From Sanderia malayensis (Eukaryota > Cnidaria > Scyphozoa > Semaeostomeae > Pelagiidae), in the NCBI GenBank assembly GCA_013076295.1, contig RQOL01000876.1, positions 4,650,001 to 4,714,000 of the forward strand: DNA of 64,000 nt, given 5' to 3'. Of this stretch, positions 13,459-24,658 are shown one piece after another (within the stretch, counting starts at the first letter, position 1; every line of letters starts with the position of its first letter). Under the pieces are notes generated by a model that was given only the letters and a program-made list of their open reading frames with translations, made no database searches and was not told where the DNA came from. The translations under genes were made by a program, and so were the position numbers.

Positions 13459-16400
13459 CTAGATTTTTCCTTTCTCTCGTCTTTTATTCCGGTACCAAAT
13501 ATACAAAGCACAATGATTCATGAAATTCATATGTGTCATGTACGATAGCTGCGGCTTGATCCGTTTCAAACAAGAGTTGGTTTGTTCATTGATTTGGCTA
13601 TTAATTGTTTGCAATGGTGGATAGCTTGCCATATTATACCCAACACTGCATCCTATAAAACACAAAGATAAAGCAGACTTAAGAAATAAACATAGTATCA
13701 ATTCAATAGCTGGATACTATAAGTCTATAGATGTTCAGACAAAATTTAAATGAAAGTAGGTTTACGACGCTCACCAACATGATTTTTCCAATGCAGCCGA
13801 TCGACAAGAACTTTGTATTCGAAAAGAAAGAAGGCTGCCGATTTAGGCAATAGTCATGCAGATTACAGCAGTTGTCGTAGATGCAATACTCTGGTGCTAA
13901 GAAGCAAACAAACTGATTACTAGTCTTTCGTAAAATATAATAATGTAACTAGAATTTGTTACTCATTTCAATAAAAATAATACTTAATAACGAATAACAT
14001 TGGTATGTAAAGAATTTAGACTTGTTTTGGAATACTACATTGCTGTCATAAACCAAAAAGTCCTACACACGTCAACGAAAAAGAAATACACAACAAACCT
14101 TGTTGAAAACGAGTAAACAATACAGTGAACGGAACGTCTGGAGACTCGTTTGATAGCATCACTTCAAACCCATAACAAATTTCTGCAACAAGAATATGTC
14201 ACACGTGATTAAATGGGGTCATAGCTAGATTTGTTATAGCAGTATGACAGTATAACTGTCGATTTTTTCATACTGTACAAGTTTGTCTACTACGTGTACA
14301 TAGCTGTGTTTTAAGTATCTTTCAGTCTTGAACTGTAAAGTAACAGCCGTGCAAAAAATTTATTAACATAATTACCATGTTCACAGAAAAGAGTGAAAAT
14401 TCCTGGAAGAAGAACTGGGTGCCCTTTGCTCAGTTTGTTGCACACAGCTCCATCATCTTTTTTCTTCTTTTCAACTTCGTAGCTACCTCTCTCTCTCAAC
14501 AGTGGCAGTGCTGGCCAATAACCATACGGATTTTGTACAGTATTGATAGAGGAGGGCAGAGCAGAAGGAGTTTTGAATGGTGCCACAGACAACAACAAAA
14601 GCTTTTTCAATACCGGAGAAAGTTCAAGTGGGGTTTCCATTCCGGAAAAGAAACAATCAAATCGTAAGCAGTGGGAAACCATTTTTAACTACCAGCATAT
14701 CACTTTCATCCTGCACCTGACGCTTGGCGATATTTTCAGCAACCCTATCAACAACCAAGCGAAGACTTATGTCATTGTGAAGCAAACCACAAACAGGAGT
14801 TGCTGAAGACACACCAGAAAATAGCGGTCTCCAAATACGAGGGCAAACAAAAACGGAAGGATCAATCTGTGTATAGAAATGATCTTCTTGAAGTATAACA
14901 GATTCATGGACTGTTATGAAAAGACGATATAACTCGTCGTGATGGCACCTAAGAAGCACACGAAGCTCATCAAAACTTGCATAGTCAAGAGGACTAGTTC
15001 TCCCTTTCCTGTTTCTGCCCAGTGTGTACCGTTCGAGCAATTCTCTACAACGTTTATCGGGAACATAAATTCTCTCCCTGAAAATGCTAATGATTAGAGA
15101 AATATATTAGCTGTGGTATCGCAAGCTTTCATTCAACATAACGTATTTATATTTTTTCAAAAAAGGCAAACCTGACTCTTGGAATAATTTCCTGATTTAT
15201 GGTCTTGTTTCTCGCCAGAAACAGTTCCATGCCATCACCATCTCCTTGCGAAACGATAAAGACGTTGCATCCATAATACACATTCGTGGGTGATCTTGAC
15301 AAATATTACAGCTGAATCCATTTTGGAAATTTATATCCAGCAATCCCAAGAAAGCATACCAGGTATCTTTAAATTTGTTATAACTGAACTGACTGATGTT
15401 GAAACCCATCTCGGTCATATCAGTACAGTAAACAGTATAATATGTGAACATTGGCATTCTAAAAAAGAAATGGCATTTAAAAGCATACTGTTTCATAGCA
15501 CCAAGTGCCACTTAGTAATGAAAGAGCATTTGGCATACCCATGCTGGTCCAGAAAGTATATTCATTAAATAACATCTGGGGTAGGTGTGATATAGAAAGT
15601 AACAAACTTTATTGAGTTGATTCTGTAACTCTGCAATTTCTCAACAAGCTGGGTACCAATTAAGCAAAAAGACTTTACCGATACTTAATTAGCTCCATGA
15701 GTATTGAGAAAGATAGGTTACCTCCCATGAAGAAAATGATGCATGAAATTTCTAAGCAGCGTATGGCTAACAATAAAATTTCCCATATTGATGAATCCAT
15801 CATCAGATCCATCATAATCAATTGATTTGTTGCAATTTCTGCAATGATTTTCAAACACTGAAAAAAAAAGAAAATACCTCTGAGTATGGTTGGTTAATTC
15901 TAGCCAATCAGAATATACTTAGTACTACATGACATAGCCCAAATGATAGTAGAAATCCACCAAATATCACATTGCATTTTTCACCCTGTGCTTCAAATAC
16001 TCCAAGCTGCATGTATAATTTTACAGGAACAGGATCTTTCATGCTTGATTCCATCACAATTTTACAAGTGTTGCAAGCTCCAATTCCATCCCTCAATACA
16101 AAACCATGGCCTTTTGCAATTAATTTCAATTCAAGGTTTCCACATTGAGCTCCATGAAAAGGAATTCTCAATGATGAGAGACACTTGAACTGTGCTAAGC
16201 TTTCTGGCGTAGAAATTTCATTTAAAATACTATGAGCTATAACTGGCAGAGCTTCACAATTCTTGTGTTGAACAAGAACTTCAAGATGCGAACAGCTTGT
16301 CGGTGTTGTGCAACTTCGGCATACAGGTCCTGACCTGGACCTTGTAACAATCCCATGCGTATCTTTGCATGAATCCCAAACAACTATAAAATTCTGGTTT

Positions 16401-18045
16401 CTTGGAATGGGATACACTGGACAATGGATTTCAGTTTCAACTGTAAAAATATTGACAATTTAATGCAAAAATAGATTACTAATAGGCTTGACATATTGGT
16501 CACAGCAATTGATGATGTTCTTAACACAACATTTCAAACCTTGCATTACCTTCAGCATCAATGTATGAAGATGGATACAGGTCATTGACAGTGTCAAATT
16601 CTGTAAGAACTTCAACAGCTGCCAAGCAATGATGGCATGGATTTTGCAGTTTTTGAAAACCTAAGGGCAGAAAACAATTGGTGTTTACATTACAAACAAT
16701 TGCTCGAAAATCCAAAATTGCATAATGTGAACATCAAGTTGTGAGTTATAGCAGATCTACTTCAATTCTACTTCAATGGCTATAGTTGATATTTGATATT
16801 TTCTATTACATGCTAAAAATTGTACTGCATGAAAAAGTACTTTACATGTATGACATTTTGGGATCTATCTTATATGTTGGCAGTTCTATTTATCCAGCTA
16901 TAGATGTGTTGGGGACATCTAAACTAAGAATATTAAATGGATACCTTTGATCACAATTTAGCAACCTATTATTACTGCAGTACTCATACCGTGCTGGGGA
17001 AGAAAACTGGAAAATGAAACCCAATTCTTAACCACAGAGTTATACCATTAACTATCCCTCGGTATGTTTAATGAGTATTCACCTTCATAAGATAGGTGTA
17101 TTTCAGTGCTCATTCTCAAAAGGTCAGCAGAGTGTTTGCATTTGCTACATCCATATACCCATTTCCATGTGTTACCACCAAACCGGATTGCCTTTCTTGT
17201 AACAACTACAAATTTTCTTTCCTATTAGAGTAAAAAAGCAGCAATCACTTTGATTTATACAATGAACATGTATATAGATAAAGATGTATCATGCCAATGG
17301 CATTAAATCAAGTGTAAGAAGTAGGGAGACACAAAACATACATTCAAAGTGTGCTTATCTGTGTCAATATCCAAAATACAAAAAGCAGTATAGTTTGGAT
17401 TAACAGGACATATTCCCTCAAATGACTTCAGCTCATAGACATATGATGCCACTAAACTGATGCTTCTTTTTGCTGCAACCTATACAGTAATGGAGATGAA
17501 TCTATAGAAGCTGGCTAAAGAATTCATAACATAGATCAGGTATTAAGTTCCTTCATTTTCAGCTATTAATATGAATTTAATACGACTATATATATTCATA
17601 TACTAACCTCCCCAGCTCCTAAATCCAGATCAATGTTGCTATTGCTAATTGTTCCTACCACTTCATCTTGTACCTCCTCCATGTCTTCTACCTCACTTTC
17701 AATACTTACCAAATCCTGCATTGCATCATCTTCGTCCTCATTTTCTTCTGTATCCTCCTTCTTGCCCTTATTTGCCAACTTAATCTTATCGTCAATTAAA
17801 TTCGACGACGGAGACTGATCGTCATCCATATTTTCTGTGTGTCTGTCTGGCTTCGATTTTCTCAACCGTTGTCTGCTATTAAGCATGTCAGCAGCAGCTG
17901 TTTTAAAACCATTTTCATCACAGCAAGTTTGGAGACTTGTTCGTCTCTCTATATACCGGTCTGTAGACTTTCTCTCTCTCCTGCGCTTACTTTCTATTTT
18001 AACAAATGCATGCTTCACAGTGCTACTAAAATCATTGTCAGCCAT
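13459..18045 (-). pseudogene. KDZ-family (Kyakuja-Dileera-Zisupton) transposase, frameshifted
   Basis: Exons on the minus strand: 17608-18045 (MADNDFSS start with good context AAGATGG), 17342-17479, 17083-17221, 16550-16660, 15919-16440, 15722-15857, 15172-15458, 14376-15077, 14099-14182, 13775-13896 and 13459-13652 (TAG). Order of parts: a charged, acidic N-terminus; Cys clusters (GCSKC, NPCHHC, VCRSCTTPTSCSH, CNTC) of the kind found before KDZ domains; CRNCNKSIDYDGSDDG; LLDINFQNGFSCNIC; then the catalytic region. Likely DDE residues are D in CIMDATSLSFR, D in CIYDNCCNLHDYC and E in NSQINEQTNS. Other family landmarks are LLPGIFTLFCEHE, ICYGFEVM, LVDRLHWKNH and GCSVGYNM. Reading frame breaks are needed near 15225-15250, 14650-14690 and 13810-13850, each inside a continuous exon, so this copy is probably inactive. 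Assembly error is the alternative, but nearby host genes are clean. Confidence 0.82.
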
Positions 18046-18102
18046 CTTCCCTCGACTCAAAACAAGGAAGATTGTTGTTGTTGTTGGTGTTCTGTCTCAA
18101 AA

Positions 18103-18147
18103 AGTCAACACGTGTTGAGGAACCAAAGTGGTACCTGGATATACATG
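18103..18147 (-). repeat. Right terminal inverted repeat of the KDZ element
   Basis: Contains the palindrome TCAACACGTGTTGA (18105-18118), then GAGGAACCAAAGTGGTACC and the end ATACATG. Its reverse complement matches the left end in motif order and spacing. Confidence 0.75.
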
Positions 18148-18154
18148 CCGTGGA
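18148..18154. repeat. Right target-site duplication of the 16.5 kb transposon
   Basis: CCGTGGA directly after the right terminus, identical to 1642-1648. Confidence 0.75.
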
Positions 18155-18360
18155 CGCACATCGATGACATGTCGAACGCCACTCCCGTCTGAACTGATAT
18201 GACCTAAGCAAACAAAAAAATTTCATGCTTTGCTGCTTGGCTGTCATCTCCGCAATGCCTCGTTGCCATTTATCAATTTGTTGAATTATTCTTGAACAAT
18301 TGAAAATGGGCTGCCGACAAAAAATAGGGTTGGAAAAAATATAGGTGAACAGACGGATCT

Positions 18361-20605
18361 TTCTCCTCCGCATAGGGTAACCCTAACTTTAAACCTAACC
18401 CTAAGGCCAATGCCTCGGCCATTAGGGCAAACATACGTCATATTTGCTCCTGCGCAGTACCAATTGTTATTCTACTGCGCATTCTTACCACCTTTCTCCT
18501 CCGCAAGGAATAACCCTAACCCTAAGCCTAACCCTAAGGCCAATGCCTCGGCCATTAGGGCATACATACGTCACATGTACTCCTGCGCATTACCAATTAT
18601 TATGCTACTGCGCATTCTTACCACCTTTCTCCTCCGCAAGGAGTAACCCTAACCCTAAGCCTAACCCTAAGGCCAATGCCTCGGCCATTAGGGCATACAT
18701 ACGTCACATGTACTCCTGCGCAGTACCAATTATTATGCTACTGCGCAATCTTACCACCTTTCTCCTCCGCAAGGAGTAACCCTAACCCTAAGCCTAACCC
18801 TAAGGCCAATGCCTCGGCCATTAGGGCATACATACGTCACATGTACTCCTGCGCAGCACCAATAATTATGCTACTGCGCATTCTTACCACCTTTCTCCTC
18901 CGCAAGGAGTAACCCTAACCCTAAGCCTAACCCTAAGGCCAATGCCTTGGCCATTAGGGCATACATACGTCACATGTACTCCTGCGCAGTACCAATTATT
19001 ATGCTACTGCGCATTCTTACCACCTTTCTCCTCCGCAAGGAGTAACCCTAACCCTAAGCCTAACCCTAAGGCCAATGCCTCGGCCATTAGGGCATACATA
19101 CGTCATATGTGCTCCTGCGCAGTGCCAATTGTTATTCTACTGCGCATTCTTACCACCTTTCTCCTCCGCAAGGAGTAACCCTGACCCTAAGCTTAACCCT
19201 AAGGCCAATGCCTCGGCCATTAGGGCATACATACGTCACATGTACTCCTGCGCAGTACCAATTATTATGCTACTGCGCATTCTTACCACCTTTCTCCTCC
19301 GCAAGGAGTAACCCTAAACCTAAGCCTAACCCTAAGGCCAATGCCTCGGCCATTAGGGCATGTATACGTCACATGTGCTCCTGCGCAGTACCAATAATTA
19401 TGCTACTGCGCATTCTAACCACCTTTCTCCTCCGCAAGGAGTAACCCTAACCCTAAGCCTAACCCTAAGGCCAATGCCAGGGCCATTAGGGCATGTATAC
19501 GTCATCTGTGCTCCTGCGCAATACCAATAATTATGCTACTGCGCATTCTTACCACCTTTCTCCTCCGGAAGGAATAACCCTAACCCTAAGCCTAACCCTA
19601 AGGCCAATGCCAGGACCCCTAGGGCATACATACGTCGCATGTGCTCCTGCGCAGTACCAATAATTATGCTACTGCGCATTCTAACCACCTTTCCTCTCCG
19701 CAAGGAGTAACTCTAGCCCTAAGCCTAACCCTAAGGTCAATGCCAGGGCCATTAGGGCATGTATACGTCACATGTGATCCTGCGCAGTACCAATAATTAT
19801 GCTACTGCGCATTCTAACCACCTTTCTCCTCCGCAAGGAGTAACCCTAACCCTAAGCCTAACCCTAAGGCCAATGCCAGGGCCATTAGGGCATGTATACG
19901 TCACATGTGCTCCTGCGCAGTACCAATAATTATGCTACTGCGCATTCTAACCACCTTTCTCCTCCGCAAGGAACCCTAAGCCTAACCCTAAGGCCAATGC
20001 CTCGGCCATTAGGGCATGTATACGTCACATGTGCTCCTGCGCAGTACCAATAATTATGCTACTGCGCATTCTAACCACCTTTCTCCTCCGCAAGGAGTAA
20101 CCCTAACCCTAAGCCTAACCCTAAGGCCAATGCCAGGGCCATTAGGGCATGTATACGTCACATGTGCTCCTGCGCAGTACCAATAATTATGCTACTGCGC
20201 ATTCTAACCACCTTTCTCCTCCGCAAGGAGTAACCCTAACCCTAAGCCTAACCCTAAGGCCAATGCCAGGGCCATTAGGGCTTGTATACGTCACATGTGC
20301 TCCTGCGCAGTACCAATAATTATGCTACTGCGCATTCTAACCACCTTTCTCCTCCGCAAGGAGTAACCCTAACCCTAAGCCTAACCCTAAGGCCAATGCC
20401 TCGGCCATTAGGGCATGTATACGTCACATGTGCTCCTGCGCAGTACCAATAATTATGCTACTGCGCATTCTTACCACCTTTCTCCTCCGCAAGGAATAAC
20501 CCTACCCTAACTCTAACCCTAAGGCCAATGCCAGGGCCATTAAGGCACACATACGTCATATGTGCTCCTGCGCAGTACCGATAATTATGCTAATGCGCAT
20601 TCCTA
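18361..20605. repeat. 133-bp satellite array with telomere-like CCCTAA motifs, about 17 copies
   Basis: The marker CTCCTCCGCAAGGAG recurs about every 133 bases from about 18365 to 20495. Each unit has a TAACCCTAACCCTAAGCC block (two or more CCCTAA), then a GGCCAATGCC block, TACGTCACATGTG, and a perfect dyad TGCGCAGTA / TACTGCGCA. Copies differ by few substitutions. Because three units make 399 bases, chance reading frames stay open across several units; they are not genes. Confidence 0.95.
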
Positions 20606-20711
20606 CTATACTTCCTTTGAATGCGGATTCAATTCTAAAGGAAAAGTGAAAGGAATGATTATTGAAACAGATAGAGATTACTGGAAATTCATCTAATAAA
20701 GTGAAGAAGCC

Positions 20712-21766
20712 ATGAGGTCTCAAGTTCTTTTCGTTTTCTTCACCGTTCTCATTAATTTCAGACTCGGTAAGATTACGAATCTGATTGCTGGCCGCTTGTT
20801 TTAGTAGCAAATGATTTCCTATCGAGCATTCATCATGACAACTGACAACTTGTTTACCTACCACCTTCCTTCAGTGGGCCCTTTGTGCTTAGCACATAAA
20901 CCAATACCTTACGAAGATAGTAAGCGTATTTGCCTATCAATGAATCAATCAATCAATTTTCGCTTTAGGAAAGGAAGTGCCGTTATTTCTTAACAAAGAA
21001 ATATTGAGATCTAGCTTACCTTTCTTGACGAGATATTTAGCTATGCAACTCACTTGCTTCCAAGATTATTAATGTGGTATTTAATTTCTAGGAGTATCTT
21101 TTGCATCAAACTCTTCTTCTGCAATACCATCAACGCAGTTTGAAAGTATAACACCAACGACTTCGGTTTCATCACTTTCTACTGTCGCAACAACATCTAT
21201 TTCTCCATCACATTCATCATACTGGGTCCACACATCAACAATGGAGCCAACACATTCTAATTCTATTACAAAGACAGCTCAATCTACTACAAATACAGCT
21301 CAATCTACTACAAAGCCAGCACACTCAACTATAATGCCATCACAATCAACTACAAAGCCACCCCATTCTACTACAAAGCCAGCTCAATCTACAATGAAGC
21401 CACCTCATTCTACCATAAAGCCATCACACTCAACTAAAAAGCCAACACAGTCAACTATAAAACCTCAGCCAGGTAGGTATCTCTGCAACTTTTGCCTTTC
21501 TGAAAAGCCCACAAATTTAAAATTAATGATACTATGATGAACAAATATGAAAAATAAGTAAGAAAGTGCTTCCTGTTTTCATTCTAGTGGTTGTTGTCAA
21601 ATATGAATGTGGAAAAGAGTGCCAAAATCTGAAGAAACGTGTCTGGGCTGCAGGTTTCTTTGCTGTCCTGTTTTCTGTCACAACACTTTTGTTTATGGTG
21701 CTTTTCTGTCGGCAGTATAGAATGACAAGAGACGAAAGTGACCCAGCAATGGCCCGGCTTATTTAA
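20712..21766 (+). CDS. Small mucin-like type I membrane protein, Ser/Thr/Pro repeats
   Basis: Three exons in phase: 20712-20766, 21092-21472 and 21588-21766 (TAA), about 205 residues. The first exon is a signal peptide (MRSQVLFVFFTVLINFRLG), which justifies the start. The second exon is a Ser/Thr-rich stretch, then about 14 copies of an STxKPxH/Q-type 6-7 residue repeat (for example TTKPAHSTIMPSQS), a likely O-glycosylated stalk. The third exon has a short juxtamembrane part with two Cys (ECGKEC), a hydrophobic helix of about 23 residues (AAGFFAVLFSVTTLLFMVLF) and a short basic/acidic tail ending MARLI. No family was recognised. The start lies about 107 bases from the end of the satellite array, so the array is in the promoter position. 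The gene converges on CFDP1. Confidence 0.75.
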
Positions 21767-21986
21767 ATGACCAGCTTTGCACAGACTGTTTCATTTTGTA
21801 TGCACAATTTTTTTACTTTATAAGTGTTTAATACCAGTGTACACTGCAGTAAACAAAGATTTACAGTGTGCACCCAACTGCTGCTATTATACAAACTTTA
21901 CTTCTACGAAAGCGTATAAGGATATTAAGCTTAAAATCAAAGAATATTCAAGCTAAAATCTATTATTAACACAAGCACAACAAGTA

Positions 21987-21992
21987 AATAAA
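21987..21992 (+). terminator. Candidate polyadenylation signal AATAAA of the mucin-like gene
   Basis: AATAAA 221 bases after the stop codon, in the gap before the convergent CFDP1 3' end. No stronger candidate was seen between. Confidence 0.4.
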
Positions 21993-22331
21993 CCCATGTA
22001 GTATAACAATGCTTAATAATTGCTGTAAGTAGCGATCACCTAAGAAGAAGTGAAACCATTGACAACCCTCTTCCTGAATGTGCTTGTCTTCAAACGGTGA
22101 CAAATATTGCATAGAAAATAGCTGCCACCACAAAATAAGTCCAGTTTTCATGTGAAAGAACTACACCAACCTACCCTTTAAGGCTTCCCATGAAACCATG
22201 TGAGAACAAGCTATAACTACCAGCTTAATACAAGGAGAACTATGCAAGTTGTCAAAGTGTTTAAAAGGGACTTGCAGTAAAGCACAATCCAATGCAATCG
22301 TAGTCTGTCAGACACTTGCCTTGATGACCTC

Positions 22332-24137
22332 CTACTTTTTACCTCGCCCTGTAGCAAGCCTTAGTTCTCTTTCATTTTCCCATTTACGAACGTCAACTCT
22401 TTGAAGGAACTCTTGTTTCGCCAAATAGCTAGAATTCACAAAAAGGAATCTAACACCTCTGCCCTGCTAGTTTTGAAAGGATCAACAAATTCCAACTGGA
22501 AAGCAAAATCAAGCTCAACAATGCTCACCCATCTTTAGCATTCGTTCTAAGATCATCTTGGATGCCTTGATCTTTTTTAAATGATTCCCAATCTTGCTTT
22601 GACTGTTCCTAGAACAAGTAAAACAATAAACTTCATTAATTACAGTGCATTACTATTTCAAGAGATAAAAAATTTGTGTGGCATAACAATATTTAAGGCT
22701 ACAAGACCAACACCAAAGTGAGATTTTTGCAAAATAATGTTGCAGAGGAACATGGCTGGGTGCAATTGACCAATTTGTTGATAATGATGATGATTATTGC
22801 CAGAAGCGTAAGCAATTGCTTATGTATTATATACTTCAAATTCGCCTGACACACAAAGGTTTGATATACCTACTCACCAATGTGCTTAGCTTCTGCTTTT
22901 TTTCTATTGTTCCAAGAACACTGTTCAAACCTCCAGACCTCTTCTTACTATAATATGATGAAATGTCTGTAACAGCCGTATTAATGTTAAGCCATGATAG
23001 CATTAAGCGATGGTAATAGTTTCACTTCCTATTTACTTGACATCACAAGTTCATTGCATGTTTTCTTGATTGCAAAAGCATTGCCCCAAAACAATACTCT
23101 ACCTTCCACTTGCTTCAATAGAAACTTTACTAGGTGTAGCATTGTCATTTTTGCTTTCAACAGCAAGTCCTAATCTTGAATCACCTGGCGTTTGGCTCCT
23201 GATAGAGCAGAAAATAAAAAATTAGAACAGCAGAAAGTATAACTTGTAAATATGCTTGGTTGTATAGCAATGCATACTTGCAATCATCTTTCGTATCATG
23301 ACTTTCCTTGCAAGCATTGTCATCTTCATGTTTCTCATTGTTTTCCATGAGTTTCTGACAAGAGAAAGCAAAATGTTAGATGTGAGTTTAATTTGATGAT
23401 GGTACAAAATTTTTAAATATAAAATTCACTTTCTGTAAACATACTTTCACTACTTCTTTCTTGCTGCTATCTTTTTTAGTACTTGCATCAGTTTTCATTG
23501 ATTCCCAAATGTTGTCAATTCTCTGTTTTTCTTCACCATCAATGTCATCTTCTTTCTTATCTTCTTCTTCATTTTCATCTTCATATTCTGGTTCATCTAC
23601 CTCATCTTCATCCTCCTCCTCATCTTCACTTTCCTCTGATTCATCTTCCCTCGCAAAACGTGTTCCTCTTCGTCTTCAGTTTGTAAAAAACAAAATTGCA
23701 AAGATGTTAGCAATAATAATAAAGAAGATTACTGAGGTGATTACATTCAAATTTATTATGACCCAGGTTATCTTGGCCATCAGATGATATTGTCAGTATC
23801 ACCCAATCTACAATGGCACATTCACATGGAATTGGAAACCTCAAAACTCACCTAGTAGAAGACCTTTTTGGTGGAGATTTAACTTTCCTTGCTTTTGGCT
23901 TCTCCTCTACTTCATCATCACCACTGAAATCTGCAAAATTTTAAAGATTCTTTGATTATACACAATGTTGATTGCTGCTTTTCAATTACTTTGTGTTCTT
24001 CGATGAAGAAAGCACAGAAGAAATGTTGTGCTTTCAAACGAGTTAAGAACTCATTAAAAATGCTAACCATCGGGGATATAATCCTCATCATCAGAGCTAT
24101 CATAACCCCCATAATCAGAGTCTTCTTCGGAATCCAT
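22332..24137 (-). CDS. CFDP1: CFDP1 / BCNT (Swc5-type subunit of SRCAP/SWR1 chromatin complex)
   Basis: Eight minus-strand exons in phase: 24068-24137, 23852-23930, 23445-23673, 23278-23354, 23103-23198, 22878-22947, 22529-22608 and 22332-22428 (TAG). The protein starts MDSEEDSDYGGYDSSDDEDY, like the acidic start of the family. A basic patch (KARKVKSPPKR) and a long Asp/Glu block follow, then IDNIWESMKTD, which matches the family DELWASF motif. The C-terminal BCNT domain is intact: KRSGGLNSVLG, SKQDWESFKKDQGI, and YLAKQEFLQRVDVRKWENER followed by a short Arg/Lys end. In yeast and animals the domain helps deposit histone H2A.Z. The gene is convergent with the mucin-like gene and divergent from TMEM161. 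No reading-frame breaks. Confidence 0.92.
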
Positions 24138-24658
24138 CGCCTTGTTACGAGCTGTTCTTCTTGCTCCTTCTTCGTGTCTCAACCTTGTCTTTGCTTTATC
24201 GTGCTCACACAACAACTCCTCCAAGCAAAGCAGCCAGTAACAGCTGCTTTGTTGTGGTCGGCACTATTGTAGTATGGTGGCCAAGTGGCCTAGAACCGAC
24301 ACTTCATTGTTTTATTTTAAGTCAGTCAAGTTAAATTGGAAATAAATTCGAACATTTTTGTTGTATGAAGTAAGAGCATTATTTTAATATCCAAAATAGC
24401 CTTTGGCTTCACTCAAAATACAATTTGATTTGATGCTAAATTAAGTTTCAAAATAAGTTGATTTTCTACAACGTGGCCGACAGCCGCAATTTATGTTTAA
24501 TGCAGAAGTCGTGCCTTGAAATCCGCCATACATCATGTGAACGAGGTTTTCTTTACGATTTATTCTTTGAACACAACACACGTGGAAAATTTGACAGCTC
24601 ACATTTACACTTTAAACTTGAGGTCAAAATCAAAGCCCGGTACACAAAGTTGTATAAA
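24138..24658. promoter_or_regulatory. Shared upstream region between divergent CFDP1 and TMEM161
   Basis: 521 bases separate the two start codons, so promoter and 5' leader of both genes must lie here or in upstream exons. No TATA box or clear site stands out. The frame 24458-24694 overlaps the TMEM161 start in another phase and is considered chance. Confidence 0.5.

Larger units (their letters stand above)
1649..18147. mobile_element. Large KDZ-type DNA transposon, 16,499 bp, with two convergent genes
   Basis: The boundaries come from direct evidence: a 7-bp duplication (CCGTGGA) on both sides and inverted ends that share spacing and key motifs (GTACC, ten bases, then CTCAACACG in both). 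Inside are two convergent multi-exon genes. The plus-strand one (1899-13268) encodes OTU-like, zinc-finger and Ulp1-like segments. The minus-strand one (13459-18045) encodes a KDZ-family transposase. Their start codons face the two termini, and only about 190 bases separate their stops. An internal 137-bp minisatellite (6336-10433) sits in an intron of the first gene. KDZ elements are cut-and-paste DNA transposons with a DDE-type transposase. Ulp1-like proteases in such elements are known, as far as I recall, from Zisupton-like members. Multiple frameshifts suggest that this copy is no longer autonomous. Confidence 0.85.

Noticed and set aside
14377..15568. Plus-strand frames of 87-96 codons
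   Set aside because: They are antisense to well-supported KDZ transposase exons.
18410..19444. Several 78-111 codon frames with repeated PRPLGHTYV-type peptides
   Set aside because: They follow the 133-bp satellite period exactly and have no independent coding features.
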